DNA of 64,000 nucleotides, taken from the NCBI GenBank assembly GCA_016584305.1, contig JACEEZ010020921.1:64270-128269 (forward strand). Reading direction: 5' to 3'. Each line of letters opens with the position of its first letter. The first letter of the stretch is position 1. The stretch is from Chionoecetes opilio (Eukaryota > Arthropoda > Malacostraca > Decapoda > Majidae). The notes under the pieces were generated by a model. It was given only the letters and a program-made list of their open reading frames with translations, had not been told where the DNA came from and made no database searches. Shown here in pieces: positions 18,484 through 29,382 of this stretch. The position numbers and the translations under genes were made by a program.

Positions 18484-19852
18484 CACTACCCTCCCGAGTT
18501 TCGCGCTTGCTTTCTTCCGGAGGCAGAGCGCGAAACTCGCGGATCGCGAAACTCGGGTATTAAAAACTGTAAAAATGCTTATTTAGTCCCTTTTTTTTGG
18601 GGGGGGTGGGGTGCATGTGTCTACAGCGCCGTTAAGCAGTGACCTCCAGGGGTGGGATGGTAGGCCCTGGAGGTTAACTTGAGGGCTGTGTACCTACCGT
18701 ATTTTACAGCTTATAAGACTCATTTTCCCCCCAAAAAATATCATGAAAATGCCCCAAGCCCCTGTCCACCCAGCAGTGAATGGGTACTGGGTGTTAGCCT
18801 AGGGTTTGTGACCCGCCTCCCGGGGTGGTGGCTTCGGCCAACACTACGTAGAGAAGAGGAGGGAGGAGAGGAGCTTGAGATTGAGCTCGAGTTGGGAGTC
18901 ACCCAGCAGATGCTGTTTTGGTCTGAGTGAGTGAGCTTGACACATATCTTGTCAGCTGATGGTTTTGTGACAGTGTTATACGGCAATAACACTGTCACAA
19001 TGCCTTCCTCTCTTCTCTCCTGTCTCCTCCAATACCTCCAGAAACCACAGTACCACACACGTCATGGTTAATCACTTATAAAGGAGTATTTTGTGGTAAA
19101 TAAGTAAGGAACGGCAGGGTGTATGGTAAGGTGCTACTTATTTCGAGGTGTTACCTATCTTATGCGACACCGGCTGCTCCTGTAGAGAAAAACACAAACA
19201 AATGGAAAAAAAACAGCAAAACTACAAGCTATACTAAGCCTATTATAGTACTATACTAAGCAGGAAGGAAGGAAGACGTGTCCCGTATGTCTCTTATGGG
19301 AGGCGGTAGCAGAGTGGTTAGCGTCAAGATATATGTCAAGCTCGAGCACGAGCTTGACAGACGACCTACAAAGTGATACTAAGCAGAAAGGGTCACAAGA
19401 AGAAGAAGTCTCTGCGTGGCGTTCTCGGTGATCCGAGTTCGATCCTTGATGAGGGCTGTAAAATCCACTTAAAATCTTTCTCTGTACCGTTGAGTGGCCT
19501 AAGAACACCCACACGCTGCCCATTAACTCTACCTCCGATTGCGAGTGCATCGGAGGACACAGAGGGCGGCATGAGCCTCTAATCACAGGCGTCACTATAG
19601 AAATTCTGTCTGCGCCACCACGGGCAAGGGCCAACCATCACAGCCCTCAAGTTAACTTCCAGGGCCTACCATCCCACTCCTGGAGGTCATTGCCTAACGG
19701 TGCTGTAGGCACACACACACCCAAAAAAAAAAAAAAAAAAACGCGAAACTCGGGGATATAATGCGCGAAAGTTGGGATGATAAGAATTTAGGACTCAGCG
19801 CGAAACTCGAGGATCGCGAAACTCGCATAGCGTGAAACTTGGGAGGGTAGTG
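18484..19852. mobile_element. Family C TA-flanked element, copy 1
   Basis: Begins CACTACCCTCCCGAGTTTCG after TA and ends CTTGGGAGGGTAGTG before TA. GCGAAACTCG words are iterated at both ends. The interior holds a tRNA-derived SINE (19298-19713) and a reverse-oriented copy of that SINE's tail (18612-18692). A second module at about 18700-18930 reappears inverted in copy 2 near 40690-40915. Non-autonomous, pogo-like by its ends. Confidence 0.85.
19298..19713 (+). mobile_element. tRNA-derived SINE, family S1, copy 1
   Basis: The head has a pol III A box (GGTAGCAGAGTGGTTAGC) and a B box (GAGTTCGATCC) as in tRNA genes. The body ends in the CACCGTTAGGCAGTGACC-type tail shared with copies at 39161-39411 and 56449-56759. 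Between the boxes this copy has an extra about 85 bp with a CTCGAGC/GCTCGAG inverted repeat, so its promoter spacing is abnormal. Confidence 0.75.
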
Positions 19853-20754
19853 TAGTCAGAGCGCAAATAGCAAGCCACAAGAATTGCGAAATGACCGGAA
19901 ACTTTCTGATACACTGCACCTTCGGAACATACTACAGGCACATAGAATGTTTGTGTAAAGAAGAAATAGTGATGTCAGAAGAAACTTTTGTGAAAGAATG
20001 GTTGTTAAATCAAGTGGGTGTAAGGACATAACGATAAGGCCTGAGAAGCATTTGCCTGAGTTAGCACCACCTCACAAATACCGTCACCTATAGTAAGAAG
20101 GCTAAGAGAGATGCAGGGCAAAAATACGGGCTCAAATATTCTGTACGGCACCTATCCAAATCAGACATGCTTCCAGTAGAATACTGGTTATATTTACTAT
20201 TAATCAACACCACAGTACTTGGTCGATTCAGTATCATAACAGATTCGTTCACTGAAAAAGGAAATTAACAATTATTCCATTATGATTAAAATTACCATTC
20301 CCACAATAAAGAAAAAATTATTCTATTATGAACCATTTCCTTTATTTATGTATTTACTATTATTATTATTTTTACTTTGTGAATTTCAAACACATGTTCG
20401 GCTGGAAAAGAACATGTTTAACAACGGCATCTGACGTTAGCACTGATTCAAGGAGAGGGTAATAGTGTTGAATACCATTTAAAACAATGGTGTCAACTTG
20501 CAATTCTACTTTGCTATTTCCTAGGCATGCATAAAAATCAATAAAAGGAAAGAGTGAAGCAGTTCCTCTTCCACGCTCTGCGTCAACCATATTTGTTAGT
20601 AATGTTTGTTAGTTACAAGAAAATTAACCGTATTAGTCAAAGCAGGGAGTGCTTGTCCTAACACAGTAAAAGTGCAATTAAAGCTCTGCTTGTTTATGCT
20701 ATTTAAATGGAAGAGGTTATCAATAAAAGAAGTTAAGGAGGTTAGTTGAAAGTA

Positions 20755-22119
20755 CACACAAACCTCGTTTTCCCGGACTAATATGGGGGAGCACTGGTCC
20801 GGGAACCGCAGAAGTCCGGGAATCGCAACAAGTCAGGAATTATCCTCTAAACAAAAACAAAAAAACAAAACAAAAAAGCGATGCCATTACCCACCCCCGG
20901 ACGTTTATCCTACTCTAGTATAATTATACTGTCCGGCAACCGCCAATATCAACTACCCCGCCGCGGACTTTTACATCCACTGAGCATGCTGCCACCTGGC
21001 GGGAGGCAGCAGAAAGTGTTCAATAGTCTCAAGAGACGTTCCTGCACCAGGGGCAGTGGGGTCATGGGACTAACGGAGGCACTGCAGGTGAACCGTAAGT
21101 GTCGTGTGCCCAAATGTAAACAATACGACCGCTGAGCATGCTGCCACCTGGCGGGAGGCAGCAGAAAGTATTCAATAGTCTCAAGAGACGTTCCTACACC
21201 AGGGGCAGTGGGGGTCAGGGGACTAACGGAGGCTGTGCAGGTAAACCGTGAGTGTCGTGTGCCCAAATGTAAACAATACGACCGCTGAGCATGCTGCCAC
21301 CTGGCGGGAGGCAGCAGAAAGTGTTCAATAGTCTCAAGAGACGTTCCTGCACCAGTGGCAGTGGGGGTCAGGGGACTAACGGAGGCTGTGCAGGTGAACA
21401 GTGAGTGTCGTGTGCCCAAATGTAAACAATACAACCGCTGAGCATGCTGCCACCTGGCGGGAGGCAGCAGAAAGTGTTCAATAGTCTCAAGAGACGTTCC
21501 TGCACCAGGGGCAGTGGTGGTCAGGGGACTAACGGAGGCTGTGCAGGTGAACGTGAGTGTCGTGTGCCCAAATGTAAACAATACGACCGCTGAGCATGCT
21601 GCCACCTGGCGGGAGGCAGCAGAAAGTGTTCAATAGTCTCGAGAGACGTTCCTGCACCAGGGGCAGTGGGGGTCAGGGGACTAATGGAGGCTGTGCAGGT
21701 GAACAGTGAGTGTCGTGTGCCCAAATGTAAACAATATGACCGCTGAGCATGCTGCCTCCCGCCTCAACAGTCTCAGAGATGTTCTTACACCAGGGGCAGT
21801 GGGAGGGAGTCAGGGGACTGACGGAGGCTGTGCAGGTGAACTGTGAGTGTCGTGTGCCCAAATGTAAACAATACGACCGCTGAGCATGCTGCCACCTGGC
21901 GGGAGGCGCAGACACTGACCGGAAACAGGAAACGCTCGGACCGCCGGAGAACTTTGTCAATTTACGAACAGGACCAGGCATTTCAACGTGTAATAAAAAA
22001 ATAAAAAAAAATAAAAAAAAAAAAATTGTCTGGGACTCTGACATATCCCTGGACCTCGGATTTTGTCCGGCAAATCCGATATCCGGGAAATGGAGGTCCG
22101 GGAAATCGAGGTTTGTGTG
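20755..22119 (+). mobile_element. Family B TA-flanked element, copy 2, expanded tandem core
   Basis: TA at 20753-20754 and 22120-22121; ends CACACAAACCTCGTTTTCCC and the complement of CACACAAACCTCGATTTCCC. Six full units of a 152-153-bp tandem repeat fill the centre. It interrupts the Ty3/gypsy element between the end of integrase and the env-like frame. Confidence 0.92.
20981..21893. repeat. 153-bp tandem repeat, six units
   Basis: TGAGCATGCTGCCACCTGGC starts at 20981, 21133, 21286, 21439, 21591, 21744 and 21891, so periods are 152, 153, 153, 152, 153 and 147. Units include ATGTAAACAATACGACCG. Because 153 is a multiple of three, the minus strand stays open for over 200 codons; I regard that as an artefact, not a protein. 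Confidence 0.95.
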
Positions 22120-23097
22120 TACCTTTACTCAATATGTTCCAGAGCTCATGCATTTATTCCTATACCAAATAACATGCACGAAAGTTGTCCAAGAAAGGCA
22201 ATGAAAAGACAAGCAATCAATTACGCAGACGTAAATTATAAGCATGAGTTTGGTCAGTTGGAGCCTTAAAATTGTTAGTTTCAAGCCGCGTAGCATCGCT
22301 AAGTTAGCAGTTTCTACTAAGCATAAATCAGGTTTGTCATTGGTCCGTTTAAGTCGATCACTGTGAATGACTTCTAATGTATTTAACCACGGATCTGAAA
22401 TATCAAACTTATTTCCATGGAGTTGTTTAACTACCAAGCGCAGACCCACACATTTAGGAGCTAATTTAAGAGTTCTTTTCCGGGACTCTAATCAAGACAG
22501 AGTCACCAACCCGGATTTGAATGGTTGAAGAGCGTCGGTGTTGTTGTGAGCACATAGCAGTCATAGAAGCCTGTAATTTATCTATGACACCGGAATATAA
22601 GTCCGAGAAAACCTTAAGTTGACATTTAGCATAATCATCAACATTGTACACTGGTTTTTGAGCGCTACTAAGCAAGTCAGATGGGAGTCTTTTCTCGATA
22701 CCAAAAATAATAAAATAAGGTGTTTGACCTGTCGACTCACAAATATTGCAATTAACCCATGCAGCAACATGGGGTAACCAATCTTCCCAACTATCAAGCA
22801 AGCCACCAACAACTGGGCACAAAGCTTCCAGGACTTTCCTGTTCGAACGCTCAACTAAACCGTTACTGGCAGGGTGATAAGTTACCGTGAATGTTTGTTT
22901 GATGTTGAATTGCCCACAGATTTCATTAAGAAGCGCATTTTTTTATTCCGCGCCATTGTCACTCATTAAAACTCTGGGAGTTGAGTATGGACAAAATAAG
23001 TTGGCGATCAATGCGTGTGTCAATCGCTTTGGCAGTTTTATCCATCACAGGGGCCAAAACAACATACCTTGAGAAGTGATTAACGCATACTAACAGG

Positions 23098-23766
23098 CAG
23101 TGGCGGCTCGTGATAAAATAAAATGGAGGGACAGCAAGTTTCACACAACAGTAGGATACACAAATTTTACCTAATACATGTATGAGTTGTAGTTGATGTT
23201 CACGGATTTCAGAGCATGGTAGTAGTGGTGGTGGTAGAAGGAATGGTGGGGGTGGTAGTGTTGGTAGTAGAGGGGATGGCTGAGGTGGTGATGGTAGAAT
23301 TACAGTATTACTTGAAAATTAAGTCGGTACCGCTTGGTTTCAGTCTTTTCATTTAATGTCAGCTGGGAAAAGTTGATGTTTTGGAAATACTTCACTCAAT
23401 TTTCCATCGTCATAGGGTAATTAAAGAAAGCACGATTTAACCACACCGTCCACCCGCACTGTAAACACGAGAGGGACGAGACTTAGCTGCCTCGACTGCA
23501 GCGCATTGTGTTCACAAGTGGCGCGGTGGTGGCGCAGACGTGAATCGTACAGCAAATATAAAAGTAACTTACATTTTGGTCTGGTTTTAATGAAAATTCA
23601 CTTAGTAACGTATTGAAAATAATTAAATAACATATAATGACTGTTTATTATGATATATTTGTTAGTAGTGTATCAATTCTGCTGTGTCTCTAAAGAAATC
23701 ATACACCTGGCAGTGAGTCTTTGGGGGTGCTGCAGCTCTGCAGCCCTATGCCATGAGCCGCCACTG
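23098..23766. mobile_element. hAT-4, non-autonomous, in integrase
   Basis: Ends CAGTGGCGGCTCGTG and CATGAGCCGCCACTG with target duplication CTAACAGG (23090-23097) and CTAACTGG (23767-23774), seven of eight matching. At 669 bp it has no coding capacity. GGTGGTAG-type trinucleotide repeats lie at 23220-23290. Confidence 0.88.
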
Positions 23767-24959
23767 CTAACTGGTATTTAGACCCTTGACGACTAGAAGG
23801 AAGCTGTAACAGATCAATAGCAATAATAATAATAATTTTATTCTTGCCCGGAGGCATACAGACAAAAAACAAAGCAACAAGAACAAGCCAAGGAGTAAAC
23901 TTAAGTACTAGAGCAAAAACAAAAAACAAGAACAAAGTACAGGCACATCATAGTATCAAAGTACATAGAAAAGTATACATGGACACCTATGCTACCCCAC
24001 ATTCTGCACAAACAGCAGACCCAGCCACCGCTGTTGTATAGGTCCACATACATAGGCCGAGCTCTGCCTGACAGAGGTGATGATGGAGTTCGTAGAGAGC
24101 TCCACCCTACTCCTTAAACTGAACACGGAGTGTCGACGGATCACATCCAGATTGTTCACCCTGTTCCTAGCGAAAGCCAGGGACGAGCTGCACCACCTGG
24201 GCAGCCCAGAAGCCTCTTAAGGATGTCATTGTGACAGACCTTAAGGCGGTTCATTGTGGCCACCTTGTACCGCGACCACAGCGAGTTGCAGTATACAGGG
24301 AGGTCCCGCTATACGAGCATTCGGTATACGAGAATCCGATGATACGAGATGTGTAAATTAGGGTCTATTTTCAATATACGAGATCAAAAATCCAATGATA
24401 CGACATTCAAACTGGGGTGATTAAAATTATCAAGTTCAAAATGCGTGCCCTACCACTCCCGGGATGGACAAAGGTGGATTTGGTTGACCCCAGTGAGGTC
24501 ACCCCTAGCAAGCCGTGACCTGAAGGGTAATTAAGCATATGGCGTGGCGTGACATTTAGGGGTAATTAGAATGTGTTCTGCCCCAACCTTGGGACCGCAG
24601 TCAGGTCACCCCTAGCTAGGCGTGACCTGAAGGGTAATTAAGCATATGGCGTGGCCTGACCTTTAGGGGTAATTAGCCAGGTGTACGACCCCAACCTTGG
24701 GACCGCTACACTACCTTCTCTTGTATCACACGGCGTCCCCTACATTACAACGTCTTTTTTGCTTGTTATGCATGTTTTATGTTTAACTAGCCGCAAAGCC
24801 GCCCTCCGGGCGGACTTTTTGGCTAGCTCCTGCGGAGGGCTATTGGTGGGCCTTTGGCCCACCACCTGTGTTTGGTGGGCCTTTGGCCCACCAAACACGG
24901 ACTCTCCACATAGCCCCTTCTAACTTTCCTGAAATCATGGATGTAGAAATGTATGTATT

Positions 24960-25320
24960 CCCCCCACCCATTCACTCACCCATTACCCATCACCCCCCAC
25001 CCATTCACTCACCCATTACCCATCACCCCCCACCCATTCACTCACCCATTACCCATCACCACACACCCATTCACTCACCCATTACCCATCACCCCCCACC
25101 TATTCCCTCACCCATCACCCCCAACCCATCACCCCCAACCCATCACCCCCCACCCATTCACTCACCCATCACCCCACACCCATTACCCATCACCCCCCAC
25201 CTATTCCCTCACCCATCACCCCCAACCCATCACCCCCCACCCATTCACTCACCCATCACCCCACACCCATTACCCATCACCCCACCCATTCACTCACCCA
25301 TTACCCATCACCCTACATCA
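24960..25320. repeat. Pyrimidine/adenine minisatellite CACCCATTCACTCACCCATT
   Basis: Imperfect tandem units of about 33-34 bp built from CCCATCACC and CCCATTCACT words inside the Helitron. Open frames across it are compositional artefacts. Confidence 0.9.
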
Positions 25321-25502
25321 AGGTTTCCTCAATTCTCGCAACCCACTTTTTTTTCACAATTCTCGCTAATAGGCTGCTAAAAATAAGAAGAAAAAAAAGT
25401 GATCGGAACATCTCGTAAGTGGGCTTAAAACCTTCCCCTGGTCGACCTAGTTCCAAAAATGTGCCATATGATGGGATTCGGCCACGGGGGGCGGAACCTA
25501 TA

Positions 25503-25504
<2 letters not shown>

Positions 25505-25595
<91 letters not shown>

Positions 25596-25608
25596 GACAG
25601 ACAGACAC
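25505..25608. repeat. (CA)n then (GACA)n microsatellite
   Basis: About 42 CA units followed by four GACA units near the 5' end of the Helitron in its own orientation. Confidence 0.97.
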
Positions 25609-27086
25609 ACTTTCGCTTATATTATTATAGATTAATGTGCAGTTATGTTATTTTGTGTGCTATTTTCTCTTTCAGAATGCTTTTTCTACAGAATAGGTAG
25701 TACAGTGTGGGTAATATAGACGCTGTGTGTTTGTTGTATTTGCTATAATTTATTTTAGCTTGAAAAACATGTTTTTTTTTTGTTTTTTTTTAATTGTTGG
25801 GGTCCTGGAACCAAACCTATATTTTACCATTAGTTATGTGTTTCGTTATACGAGATTTCGCTTTATGAGTATGCCAGGTGGAACCTAACTGCTCGTATCT
25901 TCGGGACCTCCCTGTATAGAGTAGCAGTGACTCCTGAATAACTCCATCTTCACCTCTCTGCTAACGTAGGAGAATTTCCTCTGTAGAGTATTTCCCACGA
26001 CAAGAAGCTTGGTGGTCTGCTTGATGATATCATCATCATCAGTCATGTGGTGGGATATAACATGGCCTAAGTATGCGAATCTATCCACAAAAGTGAGGGC
26101 AGACCCACTGAGCCATGCTGTTTTCAGGTAATTCACCTGAGCGCATGCCGGATATACCATGCACTCTGTCTTAGTGGTGTTGTAGACAATGTCATGCTTG
26201 GCAGCATACACCTGACACACATTGATAAGGTCCTGCAAAGCATCCGCAGTGGGTGCGAGCAGTACCATATCATCAGCATAGCTCAGTGAGTTGATGCACC
26301 CATCATGTATGTGGCAGCCGATACCTATATCGGCTGTATATAATACCTGTATATAATAATGTCCCAAGGACGCTTAGGAGTTGGATATTCCAAAATTGGT
26401 GCTGGCTTTGGCACCGTACCCTTATGCACAGCACATTTCACACACTTAACCACATATGCGTCAATATCTAACCGCATTTTAGGCCAAAAATAACTATTGC
26501 GGGCCGCCGCAAGAGTACGCTCCTTTCCCGGCTGACCGGCTATTACAGCATCATGAAATAGTTGCAGTACCACAGGTACAAATGACTCAGATATCACAAA
26601 TTGGCTCACCGGGGTTTGCTTATTTGGCCAAAATCTACAAAGGACCTGATCTGGTGATAAGAAAAATTGTGAAAAAGGAATGGGAATTTTAGGTAATGTT
26701 GACTGATCACCCGATTCCAGGGCATATATCACTTTACTCCACACATCATGTCATGTCGACGTTGGGCAACAGCTAGTTCATGTAGTAAACATTTTTTAAC
26801 TACAGGGGAGTTGGCCGTCACCAGTCCAGCATGTACATTTCTAAAAAGCTCATCAGCCACAACATTGGTTCGACCTTGCAAGTACTACTTAAAAGTTGGA
26901 TTGAATTCCTGTATTGTCAAAAACCAACGCGCGAGCTTTCCTGAAAGGTTTTTCCCTTTAAAAAGTTCAGTGACAGCTGCGTGATCAATATATATGATTA
27001 TATCATAACCTAAGGTATAATCTCTATTTTTTTTTAGAGCTCAGACAACTGCGAGTGATTCCAGGTGAGTTACTGAGTAATTAGAC

Positions 27087-27677
27087 TGGGGGTTCCCAAA
27101 CTCTTCAGCTCATCGACCTCCTAATAAAGTTTCAAATTTTTCATCGACCCCCACACATTTAAATGAAAATAGTATATGTTATGAAGAAAAAAAACGTAAT
27201 ACATACATGTTATGATTAAATTAATATGGGGAATTATAGTAGTAGTAGTGTGCTGAGAATGTGCTGGACTACTGGCTGTCCACTCATCAACGAGAGGGGG
27301 TAATACGCTCGCTCGCTCAGTACGGGAAGCGGACAGGAATATTTCACGTACGGTACGATCTTGGGACAGAGGAGGGGAGAGAGAGGGGTGTATGTGTGGA
27401 GGGTGCGAGGGGCGGGGTACAGATCCGACGTAATGTCACAGACTAGCACTGAGCCAAGTCAAAGCCGTCTCTATGTCAGGGTGACACAGAGGCGGCTTTG
27501 GTACCACTCGCATAACGGTTGTTGGCAGCTGTTGCGTGCTGAAACTTTCCTCACCTAGCCATTCATCGACCCCCTAGCCATTTATTGACCCTTTTTCGAC
27601 CCCCTGGCGATTCATCGACCCCTTGGATGGTCCCATCAAACCCTGGGGGTCGATATCGACCACTTTGGGAACCCCTG
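27087..27677. mobile_element. hAT-3, non-autonomous, exact 8-bp duplication
   Basis: AATTAGAC is duplicated exactly at 27079-27086 and 27678-27685. Ends are TGGGGGTTCCCAAAC and TTTGGGAACCCCTG; the right end as its complement starts CAGGGG, as expected for hAT, while the left has lost that match in its first two bases. The right subterminal region has repeated CATCGACCCCCT words. No coding sequence. Confidence 0.9.
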
Positions 27678-27731
27678 AATTAGACTGCCGGAAGTAAAGT
27701 TCTACTCGCGAACTCAATAGCGCGATTTTTT

Positions 27732-27772
27732 CCGCGTGCATCAGTCTGCATGATGCAGACTGATGCACGCGG
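27732..27772. repeat. 41-bp near-perfect palindrome
   Basis: Two 20-base arms, CCGCGTGCATCAGTCTGCAT and its exact complement, flank a single G. It lies in the RNase H frame, which breaks there. Confidence 0.97.
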
Positions 27773-28275
27773 GAACACAGCACACGCGTGAACACAGCAC
27801 CCAGCCCTAATGCAGAGGCATCCGTGTAAAGAACAAAAGGAACCTTATATTCTGGGAATGCCAAGACAGGGGCCGTAGTTAGGGCGACTTTTAGATTTTG
27901 AAAAGAGTTCATGTACAGCGTTCCAATTAAAGTGCACTTCTTTTTTTAATAGGTTTGTTAAGGGCGATGCAACCGCTGCAAAATTGGATATAAAAGATCT
28001 ATAGTAACCACACAACCCAATGAAAGAACGGACATTGTCTACATTCTGAGGTCGCGGGAAATTTGTAACAAAATTTTGGGTAATTTAAAATAACTTATAA
28101 TAACTTGTAATAACTTGAATAACTTGAATAACTTGAATAACTGTAGTTACATTATACATGGTATGAATTCCATCACCATTTACCACATGGCCTAAAAAGG
28201 TGATTTTAGACTTGAGGAATTCACATTTAGTCAGTTAAGCCTGAGTCCAGCATCTTTCAACTTCAGGAGTATTGC

Positions 28276-29349
28276 TTATAAACTAGCAAAATGAGACTCC
28301 GAGTCTTTGCTGCAAATTATAAGATCATCAAGGTAAGCATAGACATGTTTGCCTAGCATATTGGAAAATAAATGATTAATCATTCTTTGAAAAGTAATAG
28401 GGGCTGACTTTAAACCAAATGGCATTCTGAGCCACTCGTAGTGTCCACTAGGAGTGCTAAAGGCAGTAACTTCCCTAGATGCAGGAGCCATCGGCACCTG
28501 CCAGTAGCCACTAACCAAATCAAGGCTACTGAACATAGTGTTACCAGGTCCTAATGACATTAACAAGTCTTTTAGGACAGGTAAAGGATACCTATCATCC
28601 TCCGTGACTTCATTTACTCGCCTGAAATCAATTACAGGTCTAAACTGTCCGTCCTTTCTAGGAACGAGGAATAGAGGCGAGTTCCACGGTGAACGGGAAT
28701 TTTGGATAACACCCTGATGCAACATATCTGTAATTTGCTCATCAACAAGTAGTCTTCGACTGTGAGGTAGACGATATGCTGGAATATACACAGGATGGGT
28801 TCCAGATTTAAATTTAATGTAGTGGTTAGTTTTATCAGTTGAACCTAACGGTTCTCTGGGCAAGGCTATAACATCACGGTACCGCTTAAGCAGTTCTAAC
28901 AATGAAGCCTTGTGCTCGGGATAATCCACAATTGTGACAAGTGAGTCAAGCGTTTGTGCTTGAGCCGAATTTGAGTTGCTGGACGACGGAGTTACCGAAC
29001 TGACAAAACCTGTAGGTAAGTCCAAAGGTTCTGGCACTACCTGTTTGTCAAAAGCTAACGCACGGCTTAAATATACACCTTGTCGAAGTTTGACAGGACC
29101 GCCAGTCGCATTAACAACAAGAGCGATGGCTTTATTTCCTTCACGAATTTCACTTAGGGTTGCTTCCACTGTTAGTCTGTTCACTAGGCTGGGACCTTCT
29201 ATACAGATGTCACAACCCACGGTGGTATTTGGGACTGACACGGGAATGTGCATTCGCGTACGGTGGGGAATTACATGATTACCAATTACCGTGGCCTTCA
29301 CAATTTTCCACATTTCCTTAGGGTCAGTTACCGTTGTCTGATAATACAA
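28276..29349 (-). pseudogene. Reverse transcriptase of the Ty3/gypsy element
   Basis: The longest surviving retroelement frame, 357 codons. After a linker of about 150 residues it shows PAYRLPHSRRLLVDEQITDM, PWNSPLFLVPRKDGQFRPVI, SLDLVSGYWQVPM, PFGLKSAPITFQRMI and the catalytic YAYLDDLIICS with the aspartates at residues 341-342. The YLDD variant replaces the commoner YVDD or YIDD. It is in frame with the protease region upstream but separated by a TAG near 29385. Confidence 0.92.
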
Positions 29350-29382
29350 ATTTGTAGGCTGGGTATTAGCAGAGTCTACGCG

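Larger units (their letters stand above)
18142..20754 (-). pseudogene. Env-like frame, middle and C-terminal parts (split by family C)
   Basis: Downstream of integrase, about 20754-20372 and 20370-19853 give broken frames with conserved-looking pieces. The final piece (18486-18142) ends with a hydrophobic segment of about 25 residues rich in I, V and L, then a short basic tail, the layout of a single-pass envelope protein. Position after pol and this membrane anchor suggest an errantivirus-like env. Family identity is inferred; I see no furin site I would defend. Family C at 18484-19852 splits it, and family B separates it from pol. Confidence 0.55.
24787..25631 (-). mobile_element. Non-autonomous Helitron
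   Basis: On the minus strand it begins TCTATAATAATATAAGCGAA and ends GCGGCTAG, inserted precisely between A and T with no target duplication: the empty site TTTAATTAATGTG is intact in other family A copies. Just before CTAG is a hairpin, CCGCCC-GGA-GGGCGG, then CTTTGCGG. TC start, CTAG end, 3' hairpin and an AT target are Helitron hallmarks. No Rep/helicase is present. Inside are two GGTGGGCC-TTT-GGCCCACC hairpins, a CACCCATTCACTCACCCATT-type minisatellite and a CA repeat. Confidence 0.85.
24296..25914 (+). mobile_element. Family A element containing a Helitron
   Basis: TA flanks at 24294-24295 and 25915-25916; ends CAGGGAGGTCCCGC and GGGACCTCCCTG. The left interior has two tandem copies of a block with GTCACCCCTAG and GGGTAATTAAGCATATGG (about 24505-24700), as in the copy at 33.3 kb. 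A Helitron at 24787-25631 accounts for its extra length. Confidence 0.9.
23828..26354 (-). mobile_element. LINE inserted in integrase, with (AAT)n tail
   Basis: Reads on the minus strand from 26354 to an ATT-repeat tail near 23828, flanked by AATAAT on both sides (23822-23827 and 26355-26360). The polymerase block SYADDMVLLAPT lies near 26275, followed by YLGHVISHHMTDDDD and a C-terminal region. Family A interrupts it at a TA between 24294 and 25916, and the frame rejoins across the gap. The sequence before the YADD block is absent, so it is 5'-truncated. It resembles the RTE/CR1-like RTs common in aquatic invertebrates; clade uncertain. Confidence 0.82.
22260..26744 (-). pseudogene. Integrase of the Ty3/gypsy element, in three pieces
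   Basis: The zinc-binding N-terminus is at 26744-26355. It has FHDAVIAGQPGKERT where the second histidine of HHCC is replaced by Q, and CVKCAVHKG supplies both cysteines. The frame then breaks at the LINE insertion (23828-26354), resumes briefly at 23827-23775, is cut again by hAT-4, and continues with the core from 23089 (HFSRYVVLAPVMDKTAKAID) to 22466. A post-core region lies at 22450-22260 (KQLHGNKFDISDPWL). Frameshifts occur near 22950 and 22840. Confidence 0.82.
26745..28275 (-). pseudogene. RT end, RNase H and connection region of the Ty3/gypsy element
   Basis: Minus-strand pieces include LKVALTTAPVLAFPEYKVPF (near 27890), then LYTDASALGLGAVF, the conserved RNase H start with its catalytic aspartate. 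Frames then break at a 41-bp palindrome (27732-27772) and at hAT-3 (27087-27677), and continue from 27078 to about 26750. Short ATAACTTGA repeats occur at 28088-28142. Confidence 0.78.

Noticed and set aside
20949..21605. 218-codon minus-strand frame in family B copy 2
   Set aside because: Six repeats of a 153-bp unit (51 codons) with no stops; the same unit breaks the frame in the other B copies.
20981..21893. CRISPR-like array
   Set aside because: The 153-bp units are head-to-tail with no unique spacers, and the genome is eukaryotic; likewise the 25-bp and 21-bp arrays.
24953..25380. 138-170-codon Pro/His/Thr-rich frames
   Set aside because: Low-complexity minisatellite within the Helitron.
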